Assembly: GCA_023394955.1 (NCBI GenBank)
Contig: JAEWZY010000020.1
Coordinates: 65,976-129,975 of the forward strand
Length of the DNA: 64,000 nucleotides
Origin: Bacillota bacterium
Lineage (GTDB): Bacteria > Bacillota > UBA4882 > UBA8346
Reading direction: 5' to 3'
Of the stretch, positions 17,915 to 27,086 are shown in pieces. Position 1 is the stretch's first letter. Each line of letters begins with the position of its first letter. The translations under genes and the position numbers were made by a program. The notes under the pieces are model-generated. The model was not told where the DNA came from. It ran no database searches and was given only the letters and a program-made list of their open reading frames with translations.

Positions 17915-19627
17915 ATGGCTAAGTTCAGAAAGAACTTAAATATATCCGAAAACAATTATTCAGGCACCGGTGTTTTGTCGAAGATCAGTTTTTCGGGGAA
18001 ATTTTATCTGGTTTTGTTTCTATTGATAGCCGGATTGTTAATCCAGTGCATTTTAGTTTTATCTCATTTTTATGAATATCGTAATGCCCTGGCGAACAAC
18101 GGCGATTTTCGAAAGACTAACGATGGCTCTCTAAGCGTATTTCGGGATCTTTCTCAAGACTTACTTGAAAAATTTAAAATTAGTAGAAACTCGGGAATTT
18201 CAGTAGATGTTTCCGATGATCTGGCTAAACTTATTCAAGCGTCTGATGATCTTAAAAAAAATCTCGGTCATAATATCGCCTTAGAACAGATCAAAAACAT
18301 TGAGGTAATTATCGATCAATTCGGTAAAGTACAGTCTCCTTTATCTACCCGGATGTACCAAGAGGCCATAGCGCTGTATGACCGGTTTCAGAAGGCGGTA
18401 ATTAGTTTAGAAACAGCATTAGCCGAACATTATCAACGTAATTATCAGGAAATCCTGGTAATTACGTTGATTAAATTTGCCATTGTTCTCTCAATTTTAC
18501 TAGTAGGAATCTTGACCGGCAAATGGCTGGTCAGATGTGCTTTGCGTTCGGTAGAGGAGCCGGCCGAACGGATTATTCACTGTTTACAAGGAAGTAGCGC
18601 TGGCTTGCAAGTTAAATTACCGATTTTTGCCGCGGAAGGTTTAGGCGGTACCGGACTGATTCTCAACGACGCTATTGCCAAATGGCACTCATTGGCTTTT
18701 GAATTTAAGAACGCAAGTAATAAACTTAACTACCTTATTGAGGAATTCGTTTCCGGTTTTAATCAATTATTTTTTTTAGAAGTTCAGCTGCGGGAGGTGT
18801 ATCACGAGATTGAGTCCAGTTTACAAGATCAACGGCAGATTGGCAAAAAAGTGGACGAAGAGATTGAAATGATAACTTCCGGGCTTTCCGGAATACAAAA
18901 TTTACCCCGCAAAATCAGTGAGATATCCGAAGAAGTTCAAAGCCTTTTGACGGTCAATCAAAACTATTTGAATGGTATAATTAACAAAGATTTTGAAGTT
19001 AAAAATGAATCTCATAACTTAATGCTCTTTTTGCGGGAATTAGGAGCTACTTCCGGACGGGTTGACCGGATCACGAAAGAATTGGGAGAGATAGAAGAAG
19101 AAAGTGAAATGTTAGCTTTTAATAGCGCAATTAGCGCTGCAAGAGCCGGTGAAGAAGGTCAGGGGTTCAGTGTAGTCGCTAAGGAAATAGCTAATTTGGT
19201 TGTCCGGTCTAAAAAGGCCTCTGAAAATCTTAGCGGATTAATCAGTGAGATTCAAACCCAGACTGATCATATTGTAGGTTTGATGCCGGAAAAAGATGAA
19301 GTTGAATCCGGACAAATCGTTTTAGACCAAATTATAAATTCGGTCTTTGAAAATCTCAATGAAACTATAGCTAAATGTGTAGTTGAGCTCGATCAGATAC
19401 GACAAGTGGCGGAAACGATATTTGTTGTAAGTCACGAAACCTTTGAAAAGGTAAATTTAAAATTTGGTTCCTCTCCGATGGAAACCAGTGGACTGATTGA
19501 AATTCAAAAGACCATTGACAGATATTTGGAAAGTGTCGCTTATACCGGAAAGATCAAGGATAAGATCCATGAAACAGTTAATAACCTTCAATCTGCCACA
19601 GACCTATTAATAAATTGGAATGCTTGA
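17915..19627 (+). CDS. Divergent methyl-accepting chemotaxis-like protein 2
   Basis: A 570-aa protein with the same architecture as its neighbour: membrane helices at residues about 28-52 and 180-205, a helical outer domain between them, and a coiled cytoplasmic part. The hairpin near residue 398 reads MLAFNSAISAARAGEEGQGF and continues SVVAKEIANLV, closer to the MCP consensus than in the upstream gene. The pair probably arose by duplication and then diverged strongly. AAGGGGAAA precedes ATG 17915. A HAD phosphatase follows after 53 bp, possibly in the same transcript. Confidence 0.8.
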   Translation: MAKFRKNLNISENNYSGTGVLSKISFSGKFYLVLFLLIAGLLIQCILVLSHFYEYRNALANNGDFRKTNDGSLSVFRDLSQDLLEKFKISRNSGISVDVSDDLAKLIQASDDLKKNLGHNIALEQIKNIEVIIDQFGKVQSPLSTRMYQEAIALYDRFQKAVISLETALAEHYQRNYQEILVITLIKFAIVLSILLVGILTGKWLVRCALRSVEEPAERIIHCLQGSSAGLQVKLPIFAAEGLGGTGLILNDAIAKWHSLAFEFKNASNKLNYLIEEFVSGFNQLFFLEVQLREVYHEIESSLQDQRQIGKKVDEEIEMITSGLSGIQNLPRKISEISEEVQSLLTVNQNYLNGIINKDFEVKNESHNLMLFLRELGATSGRVDRITKELGEIEEESEMLAFNSAISAARAGEEGQGFSVVAKEIANLVVRSKKASENLSGLISEIQTQTDHIVGLMPEKDEVESGQIVLDQIINSVFENLNETIAKCVVELDQIRQVAETIFVVSHETFEKVNLKFGSSPMETSGLIEIQKTIDRYLESVAYTGKIKDKIHETVNNLQSATDLLINWNA

Positions 19628-19680
19628 CAGTCCAGAAAACGCTAGCGACTATAGTAAGTTAATAACCGGAGGCAATGTAT

Positions 19681-20562
19681 ATGGGGAGCGATCAAGATAT
19701 CTTAAGAGATTTTCAGCCGCGGTATGATTTTTTTATCGGATTTGATTCCGACGGGTGTGTCTTTGATACAATGGAAATTAAGCAAAAAGAGTGTTTTTAC
19801 CCTAATAATATCAAGTTTTTTCAATTACAATCCATTGCTGAGTATCTTCGGGAAGCTGTGGAATTTGTTAACCTTTATTCAAAGTGGCGCGGCAGTAACC
19901 GTTTTCCGGCGCTTTTAAAAGTCTTGGACTTGCTGGCGGAGAGGAAAGAGGTTCAGGAGAGTGGAATTAGGTTGCCTGATTTAAAACAATTTCGGAAATG
20001 GGTCAATTCCGGAACTCTTTTAAGCAATGAGACCCTTAAAGAAATGGTCGAAAAAACCAGCGATCCGGTTTTGGAAAACATTCTGGATTGGAGTATTGCC
20101 GTAAACAAAACCATAGAAGATTTGGCCCGCGATATCCCGCCCTATCCTTATGTTAAAGAAAGCTTCGAAAAGGTATCTGACCGAGCGGATTTAATCTGTA
20201 TCTCCCAAACTCCCGGTGAAGCCTTGGAACGGGAATGGGCCAAACAAGGGATAGTAAAGTATGTGGCTTTGATTGCCGGTCAAGAACTGGGAACTAAAAA
20301 AGAACATCTTAAATTAGCAGCGGTTGGCAAATATCAGGCCAGCCATATTTTAATGGTAGGGGACGCGTTGGGGGATTTGGAAGCGGCTAAGTCCAATGGG
20401 GCGCTCTTTTATCCGATCAATCCCGGACATGAAACGGAATCATGGAAGCGTTTTTACGAGGAAGCATTGGATCTTTTTTTCAATGAAACTTATCAAGGTA
20501 AATACGAAGCTGGTTTAATCGAATATTTCCGGTCGTTACTTCCGGAAACGCCTCCTTGGTAA
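19681..20562 (+). CDS. HAD-superfamily hydrolase
   Basis: About 293 aa. HAD motif I is GFDSDGCVFDT near residue 20, motif II is ICISQTP, and motif IV is MVGDALGDLEAAKSNG, so this should be an active phosphatase or phosphomutase. The cap is a long insert (residues about 35-150) that is mostly helical. ATG 19681 is preferred over ATG 19675 because GGAGG at 19668-19672 would be only 2 nt from the latter. The substrate is unknown. A terminator follows at 20631, closing the chemoreceptor-like unit. Confidence 0.82.
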   Translation: MGSDQDILRDFQPRYDFFIGFDSDGCVFDTMEIKQKECFYPNNIKFFQLQSIAEYLREAVEFVNLYSKWRGSNRFPALLKVLDLLAERKEVQESGIRLPDLKQFRKWVNSGTLLSNETLKEMVEKTSDPVLENILDWSIAVNKTIEDLARDIPPYPYVKESFEKVSDRADLICISQTPGEALEREWAKQGIVKYVALIAGQELGTKKEHLKLAAVGKYQASHILMVGDALGDLEAAKSNGALFYPINPGHETESWKRFYEEALDLFFNETYQGKYEAGLIEYFRSLLPETPPW

Positions 20563-20630
20563 AGGAGACCGAGCTTCAAAAAACTATCTGGATTTTTCAT
20601 ATATTAAAACCTTCCAATTGAGAGTTAAAG

Positions 20631-20653
20631 ACCGTCGGGTATGGCGGTTTTTT
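20631..20653 (+). terminator. Rho-independent terminator after the HAD gene
   Basis: ACCGTC (20631-20636) pairs with GGCGGT (20643-20648, one G.U pair), followed by a run of six T. Confidence 0.7.
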
Positions 20654-20739
20654 CATACACAAATGAAATTCGGGTTATTAGATTTTCATAGCAGTTTTGA
20701 TTTATAAGCAAAAAATTCACGAAATAAAAAAGGAAAAAA

Positions 20740-20785
20740 TCAAACTCTATAGAATATATAGTATAGAAAGTAGAATATAGAGAAA
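20740..20785 (+). promoter_or_regulatory. Possible operator/promoter of the GntR gene
   Basis: The AT-rich stretch just upstream of the regulator repeats TATAGAATATA-like units: TCTATA and TATAGA form an inverted pair and TAGAATATAGAGA recurs downstream. This is the kind of site that could serve autoregulation, but no fixed GntR consensus was matched. Confidence 0.3.
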
Positions 20786-20803
20786 ATTTAGGGAAGTGAT
20801 GAT

Positions 20804-21460
20804 ATGAATGGGATGATAAAGAAGACATCCGTAAAAAGAATGACTCTGGCCGAACAAGTCTATGTTGATCTTAAAAACTCAATTATCACACACCAACTCG
20901 AACCGGGCTCGCGTTTGAATGAAATAGAGTTGGCAGAACATTTCCAAGTTAGTCCGACGCCGGTTCGAGAAGCCCTTAGTAAGTTGCGTGGAGATGGATT
21001 GATTCAGTATCGCGAGTGGCAAGGGGCTTATGTTATTCAGTTAGAATTAAAAGACGTTTCACATCTATATGATATCCGTTGTGAATTGGAGTGTCTTGCG
21101 TTAAAAGAAGCAGCGGGATTAATTACTATGGATGAATTAGAACAATTAAAAAAATTTCTTTTAAAGTATAAAGATAGAAATGATTTTGAAGGCCGTGATC
21201 AAGCTAATGAAAAATTTCATGGGTTTTTTATGGAGAAGTCGGGGAATCAGTGGCTAAAGCGGATATTGGATGATCTCAAAGATATTTTATTAATGGCGAG
21301 GTACCCTTTGATGCAGGCAAGAACGGGTCAAAATTCTCATAACCAACATCTTAAAATCATCGAACACCTTCAAAACAATAACCTTACATTAGCTCTGGAT
21401 ATGATGGCTGAACACATTAATTCGGTGAGAAAGGAGTTGACTGCATTATTGACAAAATAG
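20804..21460 (+). CDS. GntR-family regulator, FadR/FCD subfamily
   Basis: A 218-aa regulator. The winged helix occupies residues about 10-75 (LAEQVYVDLKNSIITHQLEPG, then SPTPVREALSKLRGDGLI). The C-terminal FCD domain (residues 80-210) has the DIRCELECLALKEAA helix and metal-binding histidines in KFHGFF, HNQHLKIIEHL and MMAEHI. FCD regulators sense sugar acids and related acids. It stands 53 bp before a sugar ABC operon with mannonate dehydratase, so it probably represses that operon until a hexuronate-type ligand is present. That role is inferred from context. Confidence 0.9.
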   Translation: MNGMIKKTSVKRMTLAEQVYVDLKNSIITHQLEPGSRLNEIELAEHFQVSPTPVREALSKLRGDGLIQYREWQGAYVIQLELKDVSHLYDIRCELECLALKEAAGLITMDELEQLKKFLLKYKDRNDFEGRDQANEKFHGFFMEKSGNQWLKRILDDLKDILLMARYPLMQARTGQNSHNQHLKIIEHLQNNNLTLALDMMAEHINSVRKELTALLTK

Positions 21461-21513
21461 CAAGATTAACACATTTGAGTGGCTGAAATTTTGCGAAAAA
21501 AGGAGTGAAGAGC

Positions 21514-22800
21514 ATGTTGAGACGGTTTTCCAAAATGTTATTTTTGGTTTTAATTATCGGATTATTTTTTTCTTCCGGTTCGGCATTGGCCAAACGGACT
21601 ATAATTTTCTGGTCGGGCTATCCTGAATTAAAACCTGTCTATGAAGCTGCAAAGGCCGATTTTGAAAAAGCGAATCCGGAGATTGAAGTTAAGTTGGAGT
21701 TTTTCCCGTTACGTGGTTTCGTAGAAAAGATAAATTTAACTCTTCCAACTAAAACTGGACCGGATGTTGCGGAGATCAACGGTCATATTGCCGGTAAGTT
21801 TATCGACGGCGGTTTATTGGATGAGACTCCCAAGGAAGTTGTAAAACATATTAAGGAAAACGTGAAACCAGTATATCTTCCGGCCGCCTTATGGGAAAAC
21901 AAGTATTATGGTTACCCGGTTTGTTATTTCAGTGAACTGTTGTTTTGGAATAAAACAATGTTTAAAGAAGCTGGTTTACCCGGACCTCCGACTACCTATG
22001 ATGAATTAATAGATTACGCTCAAAAACTCACTAAATATGATGCTGCGGGCAATATGATTCGTAGTGGAATAAGTCTTAGGATTAGTGGATCTCCCAATGG
22101 CACCATGGAAAAATTTTGGGCTATGGGATTAATTCCCAACGATGCCCATTATTTGAAAAAGGTCGGAAAGAACAAGTATGATGTAGGCTATACACAAGAA
22201 GAGGCGGAGTGGGGAATTAAGCTTTATATCGACTTGCTTTATAAATACAAAGTTGATAATTTTATGATTAAACATGATTCCGAGGCATTCGCGCTTGGAC
22301 AGACAGCTATGTTTGAAAGAGAAGAATCTGTCGCCGGTTATTTGAAAAAGAATGCCCCGAATTTAGATTATGGAATTGCTCACTTACCGAGGAATAAGTC
22401 ACAAGGCACATGGGTTAAGACTCGTAGTCTGTTTGTGCCGAAGGCCTCAAAAAACAAGCGTGATGCTTGGAAGTTTGTCGAGTTTTGTTTTCAACCTAAA
22501 TATCAGGCGATCATGGTTAAAGATACCGGATGGATGAGTACTCGGAAAGATTTGAATTATCAAGAGATTTTGAAAGATACACCGCAACTATTATCGGTAG
22601 TCGATTACCCGGAGGGTATGAAGATCCATTGGGATTTGATAACCCCGGCCACCGATGAAGTCAACGGTAAAGTAGGAGCAGTAATTTTGAAAGCGTTTGC
22701 CGATAAGTCGCTCTTAGACAATCCTAAGGGGATATCGAAGTATGCGGAAGAAATGATCTCTGAGACCCGTAAAGTCTTAAAAAACTATGGTTTGTTATAA
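21514..22800 (+). CDS. ABC sugar transporter, substrate-binding protein
   Basis: About 428 aa, solute-binding family 1. It has a signal peptide ending near SALA-K and motifs such as IIFWSGYPELKP, GPDVAEINGH, YGYPVCYFSELLFWNK and the C-terminal AWKFVEFCFQPKYQA. There is no lipobox cysteine, so it would be a soluble periplasmic protein rather than the lipoprotein expected in a single-membrane Firmicute. It binds the sugar or sugar acid for the two permeases downstream. ATG 21514 is chosen over GTG 21505 because AGGAG (21501-21505) is 8 nt upstream. A strong hairpin follows the gene. Confidence 0.9.
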   Translation: MLRRFSKMLFLVLIIGLFFSSGSALAKRTIIFWSGYPELKPVYEAAKADFEKANPEIEVKLEFFPLRGFVEKINLTLPTKTGPDVAEINGHIAGKFIDGGLLDETPKEVVKHIKENVKPVYLPAALWENKYYGYPVCYFSELLFWNKTMFKEAGLPGPPTTYDELIDYAQKLTKYDAAGNMIRSGISLRISGSPNGTMEKFWAMGLIPNDAHYLKKVGKNKYDVGYTQEEAEWGIKLYIDLLYKYKVDNFMIKHDSEAFALGQTAMFEREESVAGYLKKNAPNLDYGIAHLPRNKSQGTWVKTRSLFVPKASKNKRDAWKFVEFCFQPKYQAIMVKDTGWMSTRKDLNYQEILKDTPQLLSVVDYPEGMKIHWDLITPATDEVNGKVGAVILKAFADKSLLDNPKGISKYAEEMISETRKVLKNYGLL

Positions 22801-22812
22801 AAGATGATATCA

Positions 22813-22834
22813 GTGCGGCGTTAAATCGCCGCAC
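22813..22834 (+). promoter_or_regulatory. GC-rich intercistronic hairpin
   Basis: GTGCGGCG and CGCCGCAC form a perfect 8-bp stem with a TTAAAT loop between the binding-protein and dehydrogenase genes. There is no T-run. Such hairpins commonly protect the binding-protein mRNA and lower expression of the genes behind it. Confidence 0.6.
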
Positions 22835-22861
22835 CACTTTCTAGGGGAGGTTTAGTTTATT

Positions 22862-23893
22862 ATGCTAGCTTTAGTTCGTTATGGAAATGGACCTAAAGAA
22901 TTGGAAGTACGGGATATTCCCGAACCGGAAATCAATGACGATAATCAAGTTAAGGTCAAAATTAAATTCACCGGTATTTGCGGAACCGATATCGGGGTTT
23001 ATTCCGGAAAAATTCATTTGGAAGGGAATCGTGCCCCGTTTGTTTGGGGGCATGAACTGACAGGTGAGGTTGTGGCTGTCGGTCCTAAAGTTACTAGGTT
23101 TAAAGTCGGTGACAAAGTAACTGGATGCGCCAGCGTCTATTGTGGTGAGTGTTATTATTGCAGACATGGAAATCAGAATGTGTGTCTGAACTTATTTAAT
23201 AAAAATGGCGCTTATACAAGCTACGCAGTGATGGAAGAACGTCATCTCTTTAAATTGCCGGATCACGTTAGCTTTGAAGAAGGCGCCTTGGCCGAAATGC
23301 TTGCTTGCGTGGTTCATGGAATGGTGGAACAAGCGTCTCTAAAACCCAATGATACCGTTGCGGTTATCGGACCGGGTCCATTAGGGTTAATGGCGGCTTC
23401 AGTCGCTAAACTTTTCGGTTGTAGAGTCTTGATTATCGGTACTAAAGGGGATGCTGAACGGTTAGAAGTTGCAAAATCCATGGGCTTTTCCGAAGGGCTT
23501 TTTGTAGAAGAAAACGTAACTGAACAAGTTAAGACAATGACTGATGGGTTAGGGGTTAATGTCGTTGCCCACTGCGCCGGGTCCGAACCTTCAGTGAATC
23601 TTGGGTTGGATATCATTAAGAAAAAAGGGACTTATGTTGAACTTTCGTTATTTGGTAAACCTATCCGGGTTGATTGGGAAAGAATTATGAAAAAAAATTT
23701 AAGTGTGTATGGCGCAGTTGGACATAATCTCAAAAGTTTTGAGACTACATGCTCATTTTTAGCCCGTTCGGACTTTAACCTAAAACCGATTATAACAGGG
23801 ACATTTTCAGTAAAAGATTGGCAAACCGCTTTTGAGCGAATTGTGGAACGCAAGGAGATTAAGGCTCTTATCTATCCGATTGATGGCGAATAG
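22862..23893 (+). CDS. Zinc-dependent medium-chain dehydrogenase (L-gulonate/threonine dehydrogenase-like)
   Basis: A 343-aa MDR enzyme. Catalytic zinc ligands are the Cys in GICGTD and the HE in WGHELTGEV; structural zinc cysteines lie in YCGECYYCRHGNQNVC. The NAD-binding motif is VIGPGPLGLMAASVA. It oxidises a polyol or sugar acid. Its place between a binding protein and permeases, in a region with mannonate dehydratase, resembles RspB-type L-gulonate 5-dehydrogenase operons, which feed fructuronate or mannonate. The substrate is inferred from neighbours. GGGGAGG lies ahead of ATG 22862. Confidence 0.85.
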   Translation: MLALVRYGNGPKELEVRDIPEPEINDDNQVKVKIKFTGICGTDIGVYSGKIHLEGNRAPFVWGHELTGEVVAVGPKVTRFKVGDKVTGCASVYCGECYYCRHGNQNVCLNLFNKNGAYTSYAVMEERHLFKLPDHVSFEEGALAEMLACVVHGMVEQASLKPNDTVAVIGPGPLGLMAASVAKLFGCRVLIIGTKGDAERLEVAKSMGFSEGLFVEENVTEQVKTMTDGLGVNVVAHCAGSEPSVNLGLDIIKKKGTYVELSLFGKPIRVDWERIMKKNLSVYGAVGHNLKSFETTCSFLARSDFNLKPIITGTFSVKDWQTAFERIVERKEIKALIYPIDGE

Positions 23894-23910
23894 AGGAGGT
23901 GGGAAAATAG

Positions 23911-24804
23911 ATGAAAAACATCTTAGGGTCTTCAATTAAAAAACGTCAATACGTCTTTATCTACTCGGTTTTAATACCAACATTTTTACTTTTTGGCGTA
24001 ATACGGTTTGTTCCGATGTTAAACACAATGATAATGAGTTTTCAATCCTGGAATTTAATCCGACCGAAACGAATTTTTGTTGGGTTGTTAAATTATCAAC
24101 AGATATTAACAGACAAGTTATTTTTTGAAGCCCTTTTCAATACCGTAGGTTTTATGATGCTGACAGTTGCGCTTTCGATTCCTTTAGCTTTATTTTTTGC
24201 GGTTTTAGTTCAAGAAAGTAAGAAACTAAGACCATTTTATGAGTCGGTTTATTTTTTCCCAACCATCGCCACCATGGTTTCGGTGACCTTAATTTGGAAA
24301 TGGATGTATGACGGTTCCTATGGATTAATCAATTATATTTTGTCTTGGTTTGGAATTCAACCTGTTGGTTGGCTAGCCAGTCAACCAATGGCGTTGATAT
24401 CCATCTGTTTGATGACGGTTTGGAAAACGCTCGGGTATAACATGATGATACTTCTGGTGGGACTGCGCGCCATCGACGTAACGTATTATGAAGCGGCTGA
24501 GATTGATGGCGCTAATCGATTCCAGAAATTTTGGAATGTCACTTTACCGCTTTTAAAACCGATTACTTTATTCATTTGTATTATGACAGTCTTAAAGAGT
24601 TTAATGGCATTTACCCAGTTTTACGCGATGACTAGCGATAGTCAAGGTTCTCCAAGTTCGTTGGTGAGAGTCTTAGTTTACGATATTTATCAAAGAGCGT
24701 TTTTGTTCCAAAATATGGGACCTGCATCAGCTGAAGCAATGCTATTATTCTTTGGCGTTCTGGCTGTTACCATTTTACAGTTTAAATTAGCCAAGGAGGA
24801 GTAA
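23911..24804 (+). CDS. ABC sugar transporter permease 1 (MalF-like)
   Basis: A 297-aa membrane protein with six predicted helices. The EAA loop that docks the ATPase reads EAAEIDGANRFQKFWNVTLPLLKP near residue 190. The start ATG 23911 follows GAGGAGG. It is 17 bp after the dehydrogenase and 4 bp before permease 2, so the three are co-transcribed. The importer has no ATPase gene in this operon. Confidence 0.92.
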   Translation: MKNILGSSIKKRQYVFIYSVLIPTFLLFGVIRFVPMLNTMIMSFQSWNLIRPKRIFVGLLNYQQILTDKLFFEALFNTVGFMMLTVALSIPLALFFAVLVQESKKLRPFYESVYFFPTIATMVSVTLIWKWMYDGSYGLINYILSWFGIQPVGWLASQPMALISICLMTVWKTLGYNMMILLVGLRAIDVTYYEAAEIDGANRFQKFWNVTLPLLKPITLFICIMTVLKSLMAFTQFYAMTSDSQGSPSSLVRVLVYDIYQRAFLFQNMGPASAEAMLLFFGVLAVTILQFKLAKEE

Positions 24805-24808
24805 AGTA

Positions 24809-25654
24809 ATGCGCTCAATAAAAAACAATCATGTTTATGATAGGATATTTAAAGTACTAGTGCATTTAATTTTAATGACTGGCGTCATTATCATGATTTG
24901 GCCATTTATATGGATGGTTTCAACTGCAATTAAACCTGCTGCAGAAGTATTATTGATACCACCGAAAATCATCCCTTCCTATCTGGATTGGTCCCATTTT
25001 CGTCAAGTTTTTTCCGAAATTCCAATCTTCCGATACTTTATGAATAGTATCATTGTAGCAGGCGTGGGTACGGTGTGTATTTTAATAACTTCCGCTCTTA
25101 CGGGGTTTATTTTTGCTAAATATGACTTCCCTGCCAAGAGAGTGTTATTTTATGCAATATTAGCGACTTTAATGGTCCCTTTTCAGTTTTATATGATACC
25201 ATTATACAGCTTAATGATTAAACTAGGATGGGTCAACACTTATCAGGGAATAATTTTTCCACAAATGATCAGCAGCTTTGGAACGTTCTTTTTGAAACAA
25301 AACATGGAAGGAATCCCAGACGATTTATTAGATGCAGCCAGAATTGATGGTTGCGGAGAATTTGGCATCTTTAAAAATGTAGTAGTCCCTATTTCAAAAG
25401 CCTCAATCTCTGCATTGGGGATCTTCTCATTTGTCACAGCTTGGGCCGAATTTATGTGGCCTTTGATTGTAACAATGGACAGCGAAATGTATGTATTGGA
25501 GCTAGGATTGGCCATGTTTCAGCACCAATTCTTTGTCGACTATGGAAAATTAATGGCTGGAGCGACTTTTGCGACATTACCGGTAATTATTGCATTTTTG
25601 TTTCTAAGACGTAATATTATTGAAGGGATTACCCTTGGTGGTGTAAAGTATTAG
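24809..25654 (+). CDS. ABC sugar transporter permease 2 (MalG-like)
   Basis: A 281-aa permease with six helices and an EAA loop, DAARIDGCGEFGIFKNVVVP, near residue 170. It pairs with the preceding permease to form the channel of a CUT1-type importer. AGGAGT precedes the ATG. The ATPase could be supplied by the UgpC/MsmX-type gene at 36733, which is a shared subunit in other Firmicutes. Confidence 0.92.
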   Translation: MRSIKNNHVYDRIFKVLVHLILMTGVIIMIWPFIWMVSTAIKPAAEVLLIPPKIIPSYLDWSHFRQVFSEIPIFRYFMNSIIVAGVGTVCILITSALTGFIFAKYDFPAKRVLFYAILATLMVPFQFYMIPLYSLMIKLGWVNTYQGIIFPQMISSFGTFFLKQNMEGIPDDLLDAARIDGCGEFGIFKNVVVPISKASISALGIFSFVTAWAEFMWPLIVTMDSEMYVLELGLAMFQHQFFVDYGKLMAGATFATLPVIIAFLFLRRNIIEGITLGGVKY

Positions 25655-25772
25655 GTCTAATTCCGATCGTGGCTATAAATTGACGGTTATTGTATTATTC
25701 GAATTTATGGGTGAACGGAAATAATTGAGCCTAGATAATTATATTCAACTAGTCAAAAGGAAGGTATTACTT

Positions 25773-26789
25773 ATGAAATTAGGTTTAGCTTTAAAGCCAC
25801 ATCTTTGGAGTGATGAGCGGTTAGCTCTTGCCCGGCAGCTTGGTTGCGATAGTATTGTGGCTTGGGTTCCGTTACCAGCGGGAGATGGTGTTTGGCATAC
25901 TAAAGAGCTAGTCTGTCTCAAAAGTCAAGTCAACAAACATGGAATGGAACTGGCCGCGATTGAAAATCCTCACCCGGCGCACTGGGATAAGATACTCCTC
26001 GGCGAAGACGGAAGAGACGAGCAATTAGAAAAATTTGCCCAAACCATTAGAAATATGGGTGAGGCAGGCATTCATTGCTTGGGGTACAATTTTAGCATCG
26101 TAGGGGTTCAAGGTCATTGGAGTGAAGCTAATAATAGGGATGGTAGGGGAGGAGCTGGAGTAAAAAGTTTCGATGTCGCTAAGATTCCAAATTTCGAACC
26201 GCCAAACAATCAAAATGTTTGGTTTAATACTACTTTAGAACATCGTTCACCAATTGGCACAATCCCGCCAACAACTGAAGAGGAAGTTTGGGAAAGGTTA
26301 AAGTATTTTTTAAAACACATCCTTCCAGTAGCTGAAAAGGCAGGAGTGGTTCTTGCAGCCCATCCCGAAGATCCTCCGGTAGAGGAATTACGAAAAATGA
26401 GTCGGTTTCTGAGAAACACCGAAAATTTTGAAAAGCTGTTAGCCACATTTCCAAGTGAATATAATTGTATCGAATTTTGTCAAGGGACCTTCGCCGAAAT
26501 GTATAACGCCGATATAATTTCAGCCATACATAAGTTTGGTTCCATGAAAAAAATCTCATATGTGCACTTTAGGAATGTAAGTTCCAGATTGCCTTCATTT
26601 AATGAGGTTTTTATCGATGACGGATATGTGGATATGATTGAGGCTATCAAAGCCTATAAAGAAGTGGGGTTTGAAGGCGTAATAATTCCCGATCATACAC
26701 CTGTAGTCACTTCGGAAGCTCCATGGGATACAGGAATGGCTTTTGGTTTGGGATATATTAGGGCATGTTTGCAGATGGTGGATAGATAA
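25773..26789 (+). CDS. uxuA: Mannonate dehydratase
   Basis: A 338-aa TIM-barrel enzyme that dehydrates D-mannonate to 2-keto-3-deoxygluconate (KDG). UxuA hallmarks are AIENPHPAHW, CLGYNFSIVG, LAAHPEDPP, EFCQGTFAEM, YVHFRNV and FIDDGYVDM, which supply the Mn/Fe ligands (His, Cys, His, Asp). It is slightly shorter than the Escherichia enzyme. ATG 25773 is chosen over the upstream TTG because AAAGGAAGG lies 8 nt ahead. With the KDG kinase at 27940 it forms the lower hexuronate pathway. No fructuronate reductase of the UxuB type is visible. Confidence 0.9.
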   Translation: MKLGLALKPHLWSDERLALARQLGCDSIVAWVPLPAGDGVWHTKELVCLKSQVNKHGMELAAIENPHPAHWDKILLGEDGRDEQLEKFAQTIRNMGEAGIHCLGYNFSIVGVQGHWSEANNRDGRGGAGVKSFDVAKIPNFEPPNNQNVWFNTTLEHRSPIGTIPPTTEEEVWERLKYFLKHILPVAEKAGVVLAAHPEDPPVEELRKMSRFLRNTENFEKLLATFPSEYNCIEFCQGTFAEMYNADIISAIHKFGSMKKISYVHFRNVSSRLPSFNEVFIDDGYVDMIEAIKAYKEVGFEGVIIPDHTPVVTSEAPWDTGMAFGLGYIRACLQMVDR

Positions 26790-27086
26790 ATTCAAAATTT
26801 TTTGATTGATACAGTAAATGTTGAGAACCTATTCTTTATATTGGGACTTTGGTATTTTTAACAGATTTTGTTGAATTTTCGACCAAAAGTTCTAACTATA
26901 TACGATTAGGTTTTCTGATTATAAAGGTAATTCGAAAACCGGCTGCTGCCATATAGATTAAATATCCCTGAGATATCTAGAATTACAAAACAAATTGTCA
27001 TCAACAACTAGACTTTACTTTGAAATCAGGTTATAATGTTGCTAAAACATGAAACGGTGTTTTACATATTGAAACAAGGTGAATTG
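26790..27086. other. Intergenic region upstream of the IclR gene
   Basis: About 300 AT-rich bases without a plausible ORF. A 7-bp inverted repeat (GGTTTTC 26909-26915, GAAAACC 26934-26940) and a TATAAT at 27032-27037 preceded by AGG are visible; no good -35 box accompanies it. This is where regulation of the IclR/kinase unit should lie. Confidence 0.5.
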
